From the NCBI RefSeq assembly GCF_900078675.2, contig NZ_LT546237.1, positions 1,260,293 to 1,294,114 on the forward strand: a stretch of DNA of 33,822 bases, written 5' to 3'. Below are positions 9,929-18,340 of this stretch, in pieces. The position numbers and the translations under genes are program-made. Position 1 is the stretch's first letter. Each line of letters opens with the position of its first letter. The notes under the pieces are model-generated. The model was given only the letters and a program-made list of their open reading frames with translations, did no database searches and was not told the origin of the DNA. The stretch comes from Mycobacterium interjectum (GTDB taxonomy: Bacteria > Actinomycetota > Actinomycetes > Mycobacteriales > Mycobacteriaceae).

Positions 9929-11596
9929 ATGACGCCGGAGATCGAGACTGACGTCGAGAATCAAACATCGACGCCGGCCGCCGACCTCGATACCCTGACC
10001 GCGGCCAGGGAGACGCTCGAGGACTACACACTGCGGTTCGCGCCGCGCAGCTACCGGCGGTGGTCCACGGCGGTGGTGGGTATCTCGGCGCTTGGCGGTA
10101 TCGCCTATCTCGCCGACTTCGCGATCGGCGCGAACATCGGCATCTCCTATGGCACCGCAAACGCCTTGTGCGGCATCGGAATCTTCGCCGTCGTGATCTT
10201 CCTGACGGGATTGCCGCTGGCCTATTACGCCGCGCGCTACAACGTCGACCTGGATCTCATCACCCGCGGTAGCGGCTTCGGCTACTACGGCTCGGTGGTC
10301 ACCAACGTCATCTTCGCGACGTTTACGTTCATCTTCTTCGCGCTCGAGGGTTCCATCATGGCCCAGGGCCTCCAGCTGGGCCTGCACCTGCCGCTGTGGT
10401 TGGGCTATGCCTGCTCAACGCTGCTCATCTTCCCGCTCGTGATCTACGGCATGAAAGTCCTCTCCCAGCTGCAGGTTTGGACCACCCCGCTCTGGCTGAT
10501 CCTGATGGTGGTGCCATTCGTCTACCTCCTGGTCGGGCACCCGGACTCGATCGGCCAGTTCTTCGCCTACGGCGGCCGCGTGGGTAACGGCCAAATGAAC
10601 ATCGGCTCAACATTGTTGGCCGCCGGCGTCTGTCTGTCGCTGATCGCCCAGATCGCCGAACAGATCGATTACCTTCGCTTCATGCCGCCCCGGACGCCGG
10701 CCAACGCCCGGAGCTGGTGGACCTGGATGCTGCTGGCCGGCCCCGGCTGGGTGGTGTTCGGGGCGATCAAGCAAGTCATCGGCCTGTTTCTCGCCGTCTA
10801 TCTGATCTCCAACGTCGCCGGCTCCACGCCGATCGCCAACCAGCCGGTCCACCAGTTCCTGCTGATCTACCGCAATTTCATGCCCGACTGGCTGGCGCTG
10901 ACGCTCGCCGTGGTTCTGGTGGTGATCAGCCAGATAAAGATCAACGTGACGAACGCCTATTCGGGCTCACTGGCGTGGACCAATTCGTTCACCCGCGTCA
11001 CGAAGCACTACCCGGGACGTGTGGTGTTCCTCGGCGTGAACCTCGTCATCGCGTTGATCCTGATGGAAGCCAACATGTTCGACTTTCTCAACACCATCCT
11101 GGGTTTCTACGCCAACTGCGGCATGGCGTGGGTGGTGGCGGTCGCCTCCGACATCGTCTTCAACAAATACCTGTTGAAGCTGTCACCCAAGGCACCCGAG
11201 TTCCGCCGCGGGATGTTGTATGCCATCAACCCCGTTGGTTTCGGTTCGCTGCTCGTGGCGGCGGGGCTGTCAATCATCGCGTTCTTCGGTGGCCTGGGCG
11301 CGGCGCTTCGGCCCTTCTCGCCGCTGGTCGCGATCGTCCTGGCGCTGGTGATGCCCCCCATCCTCGCTGCCGCGACGAAGGGCAAGTACTACCTGCGGCG
11401 CAGCCACGACGGCATCGACTTGTCCATGTACGACGACCACGGCAACCCCTCGGCCGAACAGTTGAAGTGCCATGTCTGCCATCACGACTACGAGCGGCCC
11501 GACATGCTGACGTGTCACACGCACGGCGCGTACGTCTGCTCGCTGTGTTTGTCCACCGACCGGGTGGGCGACCACGTGCTGCCCGCGCTTGGTTGA
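9929..11596 (+). CDS. NCS1-type (purine/cytosine permease-like) transporter with C-terminal Cys/His cluster
   Basis: A 555-residue membrane protein with about 12 hydrophobic helices between residues 45 and 475. The first helix region, GISALGGIAYLADFAIG, and the overall order resemble nucleobase-cation symporter-1 proteins. After the last helix a cytoplasmic tail holds a cluster Cys514-x2-Cys517-His-His, Cys529-x2-His532, Cys537-x2-Cys540 that looks like a small zinc finger (treble-clef or ribbon). Ordinary NCS1 transporters lack this. The tail may sense metal or redox state or bind a partner. The start has GGAGG about 8 nt upstream. Substrate unknown: nucleobase, hydantoin or a related ring would fit the family. 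Confidence 0.85.
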   Translation: MTPEIETDVENQTSTPAADLDTLTAARETLEDYTLRFAPRSYRRWSTAVVGISALGGIAYLADFAIGANIGISYGTANALCGIGIFAVVIFLTGLPLAYYAARYNVDLDLITRGSGFGYYGSVVTNVIFATFTFIFFALEGSIMAQGLQLGLHLPLWLGYACSTLLIFPLVIYGMKVLSQLQVWTTPLWLILMVVPFVYLLVGHPDSIGQFFAYGGRVGNGQMNIGSTLLAAGVCLSLIAQIAEQIDYLRFMPPRTPANARSWWTWMLLAGPGWVVFGAIKQVIGLFLAVYLISNVAGSTPIANQPVHQFLLIYRNFMPDWLALTLAVVLVVISQIKINVTNAYSGSLAWTNSFTRVTKHYPGRVVFLGVNLVIALILMEANMFDFLNTILGFYANCGMAWVVAVASDIVFNKYLLKLSPKAPEFRRGMLYAINPVGFGSLLVAAGLSIIAFFGGLGAALRPFSPLVAIVLALVMPPILAAATKGKYYLRRSHDGIDLSMYDDHGNPSAEQLKCHVCHHDYERPDMLTCHTHGAYVCSLCLSTDRVGDHVLPALG

Positions 11597-11605
11597 ACGC
11601 CGCCG

Positions 11606-11611
11606 TATGCT
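11606..11611 (+). promoter_or_regulatory. Candidate -10 box (TATGCT) for the FAD monooxygenase gene
   Basis: TATGCT matches TANNNT and ends 9 nt before the ATG at 11621; no Shine-Dalgarno sequence is present. It lies within the 24-base gap after the permease gene and suggests a separate, nearly leaderless transcript. Confidence 0.35.
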
Positions 11612-11620
11612 TGAGCGCTG

Positions 11621-12844
11621 ATGGTTGAGACAACCACGTGCGCCGTCGTCGGCGGCGGCCCCGCCGGAATGGTGCTCGGGCTGCTCCTGGCGCGGGCCGG
11701 TGTGGAGGTCACCCTGCTCGAGAAGCACGGTGATTTCCTGCGCGACTTTCGGGGCGACACGGTGCATCCGACCACCATGCGGTTGCTCGACGAGCTGGGC
11801 CTGTGGGAGCGCTTCACGAGGTTGCACTACAGCGAGGTTCGCAAGGCGAAATTCGAAGCGAATGGGCACTCGGTCACCTACATCGACTTCGAGCGGCTCG
11901 GGCGTCTCGGGCAGCCCCACCCTTACATCGCGATGGTGCCGCAGTGGGATCTGCTGAACCTGCTCGCCGAGGCCGCCAAAGTCGAGCCCAGCTTCACCCT
12001 GCGGATGCGGACCGAGGCCACCGGGCTGCTGCGCGAGGGCGGCCGGGTCACTGGAGTGCGTTTCCTGGCACCCGACGGGCCCGGTGAATTGCGGGCCGAG
12101 TTGACGATTGCCTGCGACGGCCGTTGGTCGATCGCCCGAAGCGAGGCCGGACTGAAGACGCGCGAGTTCCCGGTGAACTTCGACGTGTGGTGGTTCAGGT
12201 TGCCGCGCGAAGGCGATGAGGAATTCTCCTTCCTGCCCCGCTTCGCGCCGGGCAAGGGTCTCGGCGTGATCCCGCGCGAGGGCTACAACCAGATCGCGTA
12301 TCTCGGACCCAAAGGCACGGACGCCCAGCTGCGCGCGCGAGGCATCGAGGAGTTCCGTCGCGACGTGAGCGCGCTGATACCGGAAGCGGGCGCGTCCGTG
12401 GCGACGCTGAATTCCATGGACGACGTCAAGCATCTCGACGTCCACGTGAATCGGTTGCGCCGCTGGCACGTTGACGGGCTGCTGTGCATCGGCGATGCGG
12501 CGCACGCGATGTCCCCGCTGGGCGGCGTCGGCATCAACCTGGCGGTCCAAGACGCCGTGGCGGCCGCGACCATCTTGGCTGAGCCGCTCCGGCGGCACCG
12601 CGTCACCGATCGCGACCTGGCGGCCGTCCGCCGACGCCGTGTGGTTCCCACCGCGGTGACCCAGGCGGTGCAACGGGTATTGGCCAACAGGCTGCTCGGG
12701 CCGCTCCTTCGCGGCGCCGACCCCACCCCGCCGGCGGCGGTGTTCGGCCTGGTGGAGCGGCTCCCGTGGCTGTCGGTGGTGCCCGCGTATTTCATCGGCG
12801 TCGGGGTTCGTCCCGAGCACGCACCGGCTTTCGCCCGTCGCTGA
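11621..12844 (+). CDS. FAD-dependent aromatic-ring-type monooxygenase (PHBH fold)
   Basis: A 407-residue flavoprotein. It has the N-terminal dinucleotide motif VVGGGPAGM (residues 9-17), the family's DG motif (IACDGRWSIAR, about 163-173) and the GD motif CIGDAAHAMSPLGGVG (Gly291, Asp292) that binds the FAD ribose. Such enzymes use NAD(P)H and oxygen to hydroxylate aromatic or polyketide-like substrates; the C-terminus here is Arg-rich and lacks a thioredoxin-like domain. It stands between the permease and a Gfo/Idh/MocA gene, each with its own promoter candidate, so a shared pathway is only possible. Confidence 0.88.
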   Translation: MVETTTCAVVGGGPAGMVLGLLLARAGVEVTLLEKHGDFLRDFRGDTVHPTTMRLLDELGLWERFTRLHYSEVRKAKFEANGHSVTYIDFERLGRLGQPHPYIAMVPQWDLLNLLAEAAKVEPSFTLRMRTEATGLLREGGRVTGVRFLAPDGPGELRAELTIACDGRWSIARSEAGLKTREFPVNFDVWWFRLPREGDEEFSFLPRFAPGKGLGVIPREGYNQIAYLGPKGTDAQLRARGIEEFRRDVSALIPEAGASVATLNSMDDVKHLDVHVNRLRRWHVDGLLCIGDAAHAMSPLGGVGINLAVQDAVAAATILAEPLRRHRVTDRDLAAVRRRRVVPTAVTQAVQRVLANRLLGPLLRGADPTPPAAVFGLVERLPWLSVVPAYFIGVGVRPEHAPAFARR

Positions 12845-12870
12845 GCGCCGAAGCGGGCGCGACCGGATGC

Positions 12871-12876
12871 TAGCGT
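12871..12876 (+). promoter_or_regulatory. Candidate -10 box (TAGCGT) for a leaderless transcript
   Basis: TAGCGT lies exactly 7 nt before the GTG at 12884, which has no Shine-Dalgarno sequence. This is the usual geometry of mycobacterial leaderless mRNAs starting at the initiation codon. Confidence 0.45.
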
Positions 12877-12883
12877 CAGCTCC

Positions 12884-13882
12884 GTGTCTGGCCACGGAAA
12901 GCCCATCCGGTTCGGGATCCTGGGTGCAGCCAACATCGCGCCCCAGGCGCTCGTCAACCCGGCGAAGCACCACGGCGAGGTCGAGGTGGCCGCCGTCGCG
13001 GCGCGGGATGCCGCGCGTGGGCAGGCCTTCGCCAACAAACACGGCATCGCCCGCGTGCACGACAGCTACGACGCACTGATCGCCGACCCCAACCTCGACG
13101 CGATCTACATTCCGCTGCCGAACGGGCTGCATGGCAGGTGGACCCGGGCCGCGGTGGCCGCCGGCAAGCATGTCTTGTGCGAAAAGCCCTTCACCGCCAA
13201 CGCCGCCGAGGCGCGCGAAATCGCCGAACTGGCCGCGAATTCCGATCGGGTGGTGATGGAGGCATTTCACTATCGCTATCACCCGCTGAGCCGGCGCGTC
13301 GAGGAGATCATCGCCTCCGGCGAGCTCGGCGAGCTCAAGCGGGTCCAGGCCGCGTTGTGCTTCCCGCTGCCGAAATTCTCCGACATCCGCTACAACTACT
13401 CGTTGGCCGGCGGGGCGACGATGGACGCCGGGTGCTACGCCGTCCACATGGTCCGCACTTTTGGCGGTTCCACCCCGGAAGTCGTGTCGGCACAGGCGAA
13501 ATTGCGAGACCCGCGGGTCGACCGGGCCATGACGGCCGAGGTGAAGTTCGCGGGCGGGCACACCGGCCGGGTGCGCTGCTCGATGTGGTCGTCGCGGTTG
13601 CTGCAGATCAGCGCCCGCGTGGTCGGCGAACACGGCGAGGTGCGGGTGTTGAACCCAGTGCTGCCCCACCTCATCAATCGGCTGAGCGTCCGAACGCCCG
13701 CCGGCAAACGCGTGGAGCGGTTCCCGCGCCGCACCTCCTACGCCTATCAGCTGGACGCTTTCGCCGCGGCGGTGCTACGCGGCGTACCGTTCGAGACGAC
13801 CCCCGAGGACGCGATCGAGAACATGACCGTCATCGACGCGATCTATGGCGCCGCCGGCCTTCCCCTGCGCGAACCGAGCTGA
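12884..13882 (+). CDS. Gfo/Idh/MocA-family NAD(P)-dependent oxidoreductase
   Basis: A 332-residue protein. The N-terminal Rossmann motif is FGILGAANIA (about residues 10-19), with the family's EKP motif in CEKPF (Glu100, Lys101, Pro102) that contacts the nicotinamide and substrate, and a catalytic-type His in AGCYAVHMVR (about residues 185-194). It oxidises or reduces a sugar, inositol or similar polyol; the substrate is unknown. Its 3' end lies 4 bases from the end of a convergent gene for a sugar-isomerase-like TIM barrel, a partner often found with this family, although here the two are on opposite strands. Confidence 0.88.
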   Translation: MSGHGKPIRFGILGAANIAPQALVNPAKHHGEVEVAAVAARDAARGQAFANKHGIARVHDSYDALIADPNLDAIYIPLPNGLHGRWTRAAVAAGKHVLCEKPFTANAAEAREIAELAANSDRVVMEAFHYRYHPLSRRVEEIIASGELGELKRVQAALCFPLPKFSDIRYNYSLAGGATMDAGCYAVHMVRTFGGSTPEVVSAQAKLRDPRVDRAMTAEVKFAGGHTGRVRCSMWSSRLLQISARVVGEHGEVRVLNPVLPHLINRLSVRTPAGKRVERFPRRTSYAYQLDAFAAAVLRGVPFETTPEDAIENMTVIDAIYGAAGLPLREPS

Positions 13883-13886
13883 GGCG

Positions 13887-14723
13887 CTAACCCGTTGGCC
13901 CGGATCCCGATTCGGACAACAAGCGCCGCGCCGCCTCGACACACGGCCGGAGGCGATCAATCGGGCTGACCCCCTCCAGCGCCAGCGACCGTCGTGGCAC
14001 TTCGATCTCGATCACGATGTCGTGCGGAAGCGCGACAAGGATGTCGCGCAGCGGCAATTCGCCTTCGCCGGGAACCATCCGCTCGAACATGGCCTCCTCC
14101 ATGTAGTTGTCGGCACGCGGCCGCAGCGTCGTGTCGTTCAGCTGGGCATATCCGATGTGGCCGGGATCGATGGCCGCGACCTCAACTGCACCGGAACCGG
14201 ATCGCACCAGGTGCATGGTGTCGATCAACAAACGGAAGTCGGGCCGGCCAACGTGCTGCCGCGCGGCCAGCGCGGTCGGCACGTCGCCGACGGTCAGGCC
14301 CGGTACCGGTTCGACGACGGTCTGGATGCCGCGTTGTGCGGCCAGTTCGGTCAGCATCGCGAACCGGTCGAAGGTGCGGCCGAGGTCGGGGTCGAGGCTG
14401 ACGACGTTGATCCGGGGAACGGCGAGTTCGGCAAGCGCGTCGAGATCGGTTGCGAACGTGTGCATCTGCGTGTCGGGCATGATCAGGAATCCGTCGCCGA
14501 GCGAGATCGCCACGCCGCGGTGATCCATGGCGGCGAGCACCTCTCGCCGCAGGCTCGCGTCCTTCAAAGAGAAGGGCGGGTATCCGAGCTGCACCAACGG
14601 CAGCCCCCGCACCACCGCCGACATGTACCGGCAGCCGAGGTCCGCGGTGAGGTCGACGAATTCCACTGGCGGAAGGCCGAATCCGCACAGGAAGCCGATG
14701 CCGAGCCGGTCCACGTCAGGCAC
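13887..14723 (-). CDS. Sugar phosphate isomerase/epimerase-like TIM barrel (AP endonuclease 2 family)
   Basis: A 278-residue xylose-isomerase-like TIM barrel. Metal-ligand candidates occur at strand ends: Glu in VVEPVPG (about residue 145), Asp and His in LLIDTMHL (about 182-189), His in GHIGYAQLND (about 206-215) and a late Glu in IVIEIEVP. Members isomerise or epimerise sugars or inosose, or act as ring-opening enzymes; the substrate is unknown. The GTG at 14723 lies within the end of the upstream lipoprotein gene (8-base overlap), so the two are co-translated. An alternative is a myo-inositol-type catabolic enzyme, but no other inositol genes are here. Confidence 0.8.
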   Translation of the reverse strand: MPDVDRLGIGFLCGFGLPPVEFVDLTADLGCRYMSAVVRGLPLVQLGYPPFSLKDASLRREVLAAMDHRGVAISLGDGFLIMPDTQMHTFATDLDALAELAVPRINVVSLDPDLGRTFDRFAMLTELAAQRGIQTVVEPVPGLTVGDVPTALAARQHVGRPDFRLLIDTMHLVRSGSGAVEVAAIDPGHIGYAQLNDTTLRPRADNYMEEAMFERMVPGEGELPLRDILVALPHDIVIEIEVPRRSLALEGVSPIDRLRPCVEAARRLLSESGSGPTG

Positions 14724-15285
14724 CCCGACCCGCCAGCCGGGCCAACTGGTCGGCGGCCTGGGCGGTTTGGGTGGTCAGCGCGACCTTGCCGGACGTCACC
14801 TGTTCTTCGATGATCGGCGCTTCCAAAACGATGTCATCGCGAATGAAGGCCACATGGTCTTTCAGGTGCGCGGCGGTGTATGCGGCCCACGCCGCCGCCG
14901 ACGGAGGGTCCATCGTCAGACTCACCTCATAGAAACCCGACGTCAGCGACGTGGGCTGGTCGACGCGGGTAAGCGTAAGACGCATCGTCTCCGGACCCAA
15001 CGTATACACGGTGGTTTTGGCGAGGTCGCAGGCGACCAGAATGCTGGCCGGCGCGGCGGGCGCGACCGGATCCGTCGCGGGGCACTTGGTGGGCGATGCC
15101 GGCTGGGACTTCTGCACCGGTCGAACCGGTAACGGCTGGATGTTCACCGCGGGCGCCGCCGACGGGGTCGTCGTGGGCGACGCGCTGGTGGTCGACGTGC
15201 TGGGCGGGGGCCGATGTTGCGTTGAGTGGCAGCCACACATCACCGCGCCGAGCAAAAGGACGCTCGAGAGCCTGCGGGTGCCCAT
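14716..15285 (-). CDS. Putative lipoprotein with a SecDF P1-head-like domain
   Basis: From the ATG at 15285 the 189-residue product begins MGTRRLSS, then a hydrophobic signal ending VMCGC, a plausible lipobox with Cys at about residue 20. A Thr/Ser/Pro-rich linker follows, typical of envelope proteins. The C-terminal part (about residues 95-185) contains FYEVSLTMD and IIEEQVTSGKVAL...ADQLARL, which match the pattern of the P1 head subdomain of SecD (VISAP...GGxAQI...AxxLA). It is probably anchored outside the membrane; a chaperone-like or binding role is possible but unproven. A longer start at 15357 would add an unlikely N-terminus. It overlaps the TIM-barrel gene by 8 bases. Confidence 0.7.
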   Translation of the reverse strand: MGTRRLSSVLLLGAVMCGCHSTQHRPPPSTSTTSASPTTTPSAAPAVNIQPLPVRPVQKSQPASPTKCPATDPVAPAAPASILVACDLAKTTVYTLGPETMRLTLTRVDQPTSLTSGFYEVSLTMDPPSAAAWAAYTAAHLKDHVAFIRDDIVLEAPIIEEQVTSGKVALTTQTAQAADQLARLAGRGA

Positions 15286-15389
15286 CTGGCCATTCCACCA
15301 CACATTTACCGCAGAAAAGGTTGACCCCAGCGCGATTCGCGGCCAGTGCCGGGTCACACGCGGTCACCCCTTTACGGGCACTACAAATA

Positions 15390-15395
15390 TAGAGT
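15390..15395 (+). promoter_or_regulatory. Candidate -10 box (TAGAGT) for the first TetR gene
   Basis: TAGAGT in an AT-rich patch (15381-15396) 24 nt before the TetR ATG at 15420. The same hexamer stands before the 13E12 gene (23898) and the nitroreductase gene (31831). It would give a short leader of about 17 nt containing GAGAAG. Confidence 0.4.
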
Positions 15396-15419
15396 ACCCT
15401 CACCGTCCGAGAAGACGCG

Positions 15420-16103
15420 ATGGACAAACGACGAAAGCCTAATCCCACCGAGCGCCGCCGCGACCTGTGTGATGCGGCGATTCACCTGTTGGCCCAAGAC
15501 GGCGCCAAGGGGCTGAGCCATCTCAAGGTCGATCGCCGGGCCGGTGTTCCGGACGGCACCACCTCGTTCTACTTCCGGACCCGCTCGGCGCTGCTGCGTG
15601 CGGCGGCCGAGCGGCTGGCCGAGCTGGACCTGGCGACCCTCCAATCGGTCGCCGACGACGGCTCCACCGCCCGCCCACACCCATCGCCGTCGCGGTTGTC
15701 GCAGGTGGTGATCCAAGCCGGCACCGAGCCGCAATTGTCGCGGACGAAGGCCCGCTACGAGCTGACGATGCAGGCCACCCGCGATCCAGCGCTGGCCGCG
15801 ATCCTGCAGCAGGCCACGGACGCCTTCACCAAGCTGCACCGGGAGATCCTGGTGCAGCTCATGCCGCGCGGTGGGGAACTGGAGCCGGCCGTGGTCGAGG
15901 ACCTGAGCAACATCACGCTCACCCTCATCAACGGCCTGCTGCTGCGGTTCGCCCACGGCGACCGCATCATCGACAGTCCCGAGCAACTCGACGGGATCCT
16001 GACGGCAATCGCAACCGGCGTTCTGAAGAGTTCGGGCAAGGGGCGGCTCACCCGGACCGGCGACGCCCCGGCGGGCCGCCGGCGGGCGGTCGCCTCGGGT
16101 TGA
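15420..16103 (+). CDS. TetR-family transcriptional regulator
   Basis: A 227-residue protein with an N-terminal TetR DNA-binding domain: ERRRDLCDAAIHLLAQDG (about residues 11-28), then the helix-turn-helix SHLKVDRRAGVPDGTTSFYF (about 33-52), which is close to the family pattern ending in Tyr-x-x-Phe. The C-terminal ligand domain is not recognisable. It lies 178 bases upstream of, and in the same direction as, the P450-SDR-CoA-transferase operon, whose promoter contains an inverted repeat, so it is the likely local regulator. It ends in a basic tail (GRRRAVASG). Confidence 0.88.
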   Translation: MDKRRKPNPTERRRDLCDAAIHLLAQDGAKGLSHLKVDRRAGVPDGTTSFYFRTRSALLRAAAERLAELDLATLQSVADDGSTARPHPSPSRLSQVVIQAGTEPQLSRTKARYELTMQATRDPALAAILQQATDAFTKLHREILVQLMPRGGELEPAVVEDLSNITLTLINGLLLRFAHGDRIIDSPEQLDGILTAIATGVLKSSGKGRLTRTGDAPAGRRRAVASG

Positions 16104-16152
16104 GCGCGCCAACGATGTTTCGCCCCGCCGGCTCTTGCCAGGGCACCCGCCG

Positions 16153-16176
16153 TATGGTTCTCTACGAGAATAGAGA
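16153..16176 (+). promoter_or_regulatory. Promoter/operator of the P450 operon: -10 candidate plus nested inverted repeats
   Basis: TATGGT (16153-16158) fits TANNNT. It abuts TCTCTA (16159-16164), spacer CGAGAA, TAGAGA (16171-16176), a perfect 6-bp inverted repeat. A second one, TTCTC (16158-16162) and GAGAA (16166-16170), is nested in it. A transcription start about 7 nt after the -10 box would fall inside the repeat. Likely bound by the TetR protein encoded just upstream. The 105 bases from here to the P450 start are less GC-rich and hold no convincing gene. Confidence 0.45.
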
Positions 16177-16281
16177 GGGTTTAGGGCCAATCGCTCGCGA
16201 ACCTGTTAGAGCGACGCAATTAAGCGGAATGTACAAATCGTCCGGACCGATTTCGGAAATGGCAGCGGCAGGAGAGATTTC

Positions 16282-17487
16282 GTGACGACGAGCACCGACA
16301 GCGATGTTCACTTCGACCCGTACGACGTCGACCTGATCGCCGACCCGTACCCGATGTTCGCCCGCCTGCGGGATGAGGCGCCGCTGTACTACAACGCCGA
16401 GTACGACTTCTTCGCGTTGAGTCGATACGCGGATATCACCAAGGCGCTGGTCGACCACGCCACCTTCAGCTCGGCCCGGGGCGTGATCCTCGAATTGATC
16501 AAGGCGAACCTCGAGATCCCTTCGGGCATGCTGATTTTCGAAGACCCCCCGATCCACGACGTGCATCGCAAGCTGTTGTCACGCATGTTCACCCCCCGCA
16601 AGATCAACGCGCTGGAACCGATGATCCGGGATTTCTGCGCTCAACTCCTTGATCCACTGGTGGGGTCGGGGCGGTTCGACTTCGTCACCGACCTGGGCGC
16701 AATCATGCCGATGAAGGTCATCAGCATGCTGCTCGGGATTCCCGAAGAAGACCAGGAGTACATCCGCGATCGCGGCAACGCCCAACTACGCACCGAGCCC
16801 GGCAAGCCGATGAGCGCCGCCGAGCACGGCCTGTCGGTGGGCGAGCAGTTCGCGGCCTACATCGACTGGCGTGCGGATAATCCGTCCGACGACATCATGA
16901 CCGAACTGCTCAATGTCGAGTTCGTCGACGAGAAGGGCTCCAACCGGCGCCTCACCCGCGAGGAAATCCTCGTGTACCTCAACGTCGTCGCCGGGGCGGG
17001 GAACGAAACCACGACGCGGCTGATCGGTTGGGCGGGCAAGGTGCTCGCGGAGCACCCCGATCAGCGTCGTGAGCTTGTCGAGAACCCCGCACTCATCCCG
17101 CAGGCGATCGAGGAGCTGCTGCGCTACGAGCCGCCCGCCCCGCACATGGCGCGGTACGTGACCCGCGACGTCAGCCTGTATGACCGGACGGTGCCCGAGG
17201 GGAGCGTGATGATGATGCTCCTCGGGTCGGCGTGCCGCGATGAACGCCATTTCGGGCCCGACGCCGGCCAATTCGACATTTACCGCGACCCCCGGCCGCA
17301 CCTCACGTTCAGTGTGGGCACCCACTTCTGCCTGGGCTCGGCGCTGGCGCGGCTGGAAGGCCGGGTCGCCCTGGAAGAAATCCTCAAGCGATTCCCGGAG
17401 TGGGAGCCCGATCTGGCGAACGCCACGCTCAGCCCGACGTCGTCGGTGCGGGGCTGGGAAACCCTGCCCACCGCGGTGCCCGGATGA
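16282..17487 (+). CDS. Cytochrome P450
   Basis: A 401-residue soluble bacterial P450. The I-helix oxygen-activation motif is AGAGNETTT (237-245), the K-helix ExxR is in EELLRYEPP, and the heme-binding loop is FSVGTHFCLGSALA with Cys350 as thiolate ligand. It needs a ferredoxin and reductase, neither of which is encoded in the window. The GTG start has AGGAGA 7-8 nt upstream. It is the first gene of a six-gene operon and its stop overlaps the next start as ATGA. Hydroxylation of a carbon that the following dehydrogenases then oxidise is the simplest reading; the substrate is unknown. Confidence 0.93.
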   Translation: MTTSTDSDVHFDPYDVDLIADPYPMFARLRDEAPLYYNAEYDFFALSRYADITKALVDHATFSSARGVILELIKANLEIPSGMLIFEDPPIHDVHRKLLSRMFTPRKINALEPMIRDFCAQLLDPLVGSGRFDFVTDLGAIMPMKVISMLLGIPEEDQEYIRDRGNAQLRTEPGKPMSAAEHGLSVGEQFAAYIDWRADNPSDDIMTELLNVEFVDEKGSNRRLTREEILVYLNVVAGAGNETTTRLIGWAGKVLAEHPDQRRELVENPALIPQAIEELLRYEPPAPHMARYVTRDVSLYDRTVPEGSVMMMLLGSACRDERHFGPDAGQFDIYRDPRPHLTFSVGTHFCLGSALARLEGRVALEEILKRFPEWEPDLANATLSPTSSVRGWETLPTAVPG

Positions 17488-18320
17488 CCGGCCGGGTCGC
17501 GGGCAAGGTCGCCTTCATCAGCGGCGCGGCCCGGGGGCAGGGCCGCAGTCACGCGGTGCACCTGGCGCAGGAGGGCGCCGACATCATCGCGATCGACGTC
17601 TGCGGGCCGATCGACAACCTGGCCTACCCGCATTCGACCCCCGAGGATCTCGCCGAAACCGCCGACCTGGTGAAGGGTCACAACCGGCGCATCGTGACCG
17701 CGCAAGTCGACGTGCGTGACTACGAAGCGCTCAAAGCCGCGGTGGACGGCGGCGTCGACCAACTCGGTCGCCTCGACATCATCGTCGCGAACGCGGGTAT
17801 CGGCACGTTCGGCAACAAGCTGCACAAGATTCGCGAGAACGTCTGGCAGGACATGATCGACGTCAACCTCTCCGGCGTCTGGCATACCGTGAAAGCCGGT
17901 GTGCCGCACATCATCGCGGGCGGGCGCGGCGGTTCCATCGTCCTGACCGGATCAGTCGGGTCGCACAAGGCGATGGCTTACACCGGCCACTACATCGCCG
18001 CCAAGCACGGGGTGATCGGGCTGATGCGCGCCTTCGCCGTCGAACTGGGGCAGCACATGATCCGGGTGAACTCGGTCCATCCCAGCCAGGTCAACACGCC
18101 GATGACCATGAACGACGTGACGTTCCGGCTGTTTCGGCCGGACCTGGAGAATCCCGGACCCGACGACTTCGCCCCGTTCTCACAGATGACGCACACGCTG
18201 CCGGTGCCCTGGGTGGAAGCCGCCGACATCAGCAACGCCGTCCTGTTCCTCGCCTCTGACGAATCCCGTTATGTCACCGGCGTTTCCTTGCCCGTCGATG
18301 CGGGTGCTTTGCTCAAATAA
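17484..18320 (+). CDS. Mycofactocin-type short-chain dehydrogenase
   Basis: A 278-residue SDR. The N-terminal segment GAARGQGRSHAVHLAQEGAD (residues 14-33) is the signature of the mycofactocin-coupled SDR group, whose tightly bound NAD is thought to be recycled by the redox peptide mycofactocin rather than exchanged. The catalytic Tyr170 and Lys174 (YIAAK) and the Asn in ANAGIG are present, and the long insert after the catalytic region is also typical. It probably oxidises an alcohol made by the P450, with which it overlaps by 4 bases. No mycofactocin biosynthesis genes lie in the window. Confidence 0.92.
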   Translation: MTGRVAGKVAFISGAARGQGRSHAVHLAQEGADIIAIDVCGPIDNLAYPHSTPEDLAETADLVKGHNRRIVTAQVDVRDYEALKAAVDGGVDQLGRLDIIVANAGIGTFGNKLHKIRENVWQDMIDVNLSGVWHTVKAGVPHIIAGGRGGSIVLTGSVGSHKAMAYTGHYIAAKHGVIGLMRAFAVELGQHMIRVNSVHPSQVNTPMTMNDVTFRLFRPDLENPGPDDFAPFSQMTHTLPVPWVEAADISNAVLFLASDESRYVTGVSLPVDAGALLK

Positions 18321-18340
18321 CAGAAGTGGAGAAAGACCCT

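Noticed and set aside
11270-13669. Very long open frame on the minus strand (about 800 codons)
   Set aside because: It is antisense to the FAD monooxygenase and Gfo/Idh/MocA genes, which have clear motifs. Its product is Arg/Gly/Val-rich without recognisable domains, as expected from GC-rich antisense frames.
16100-16285. 61-codon frame between TetR and P450 ending with a GTGA overlap
   Set aside because: It begins at a TTG inside the TetR end, runs through the inverted-repeat promoter, and its sequence is low in GC at third positions; more likely a non-coding leader.
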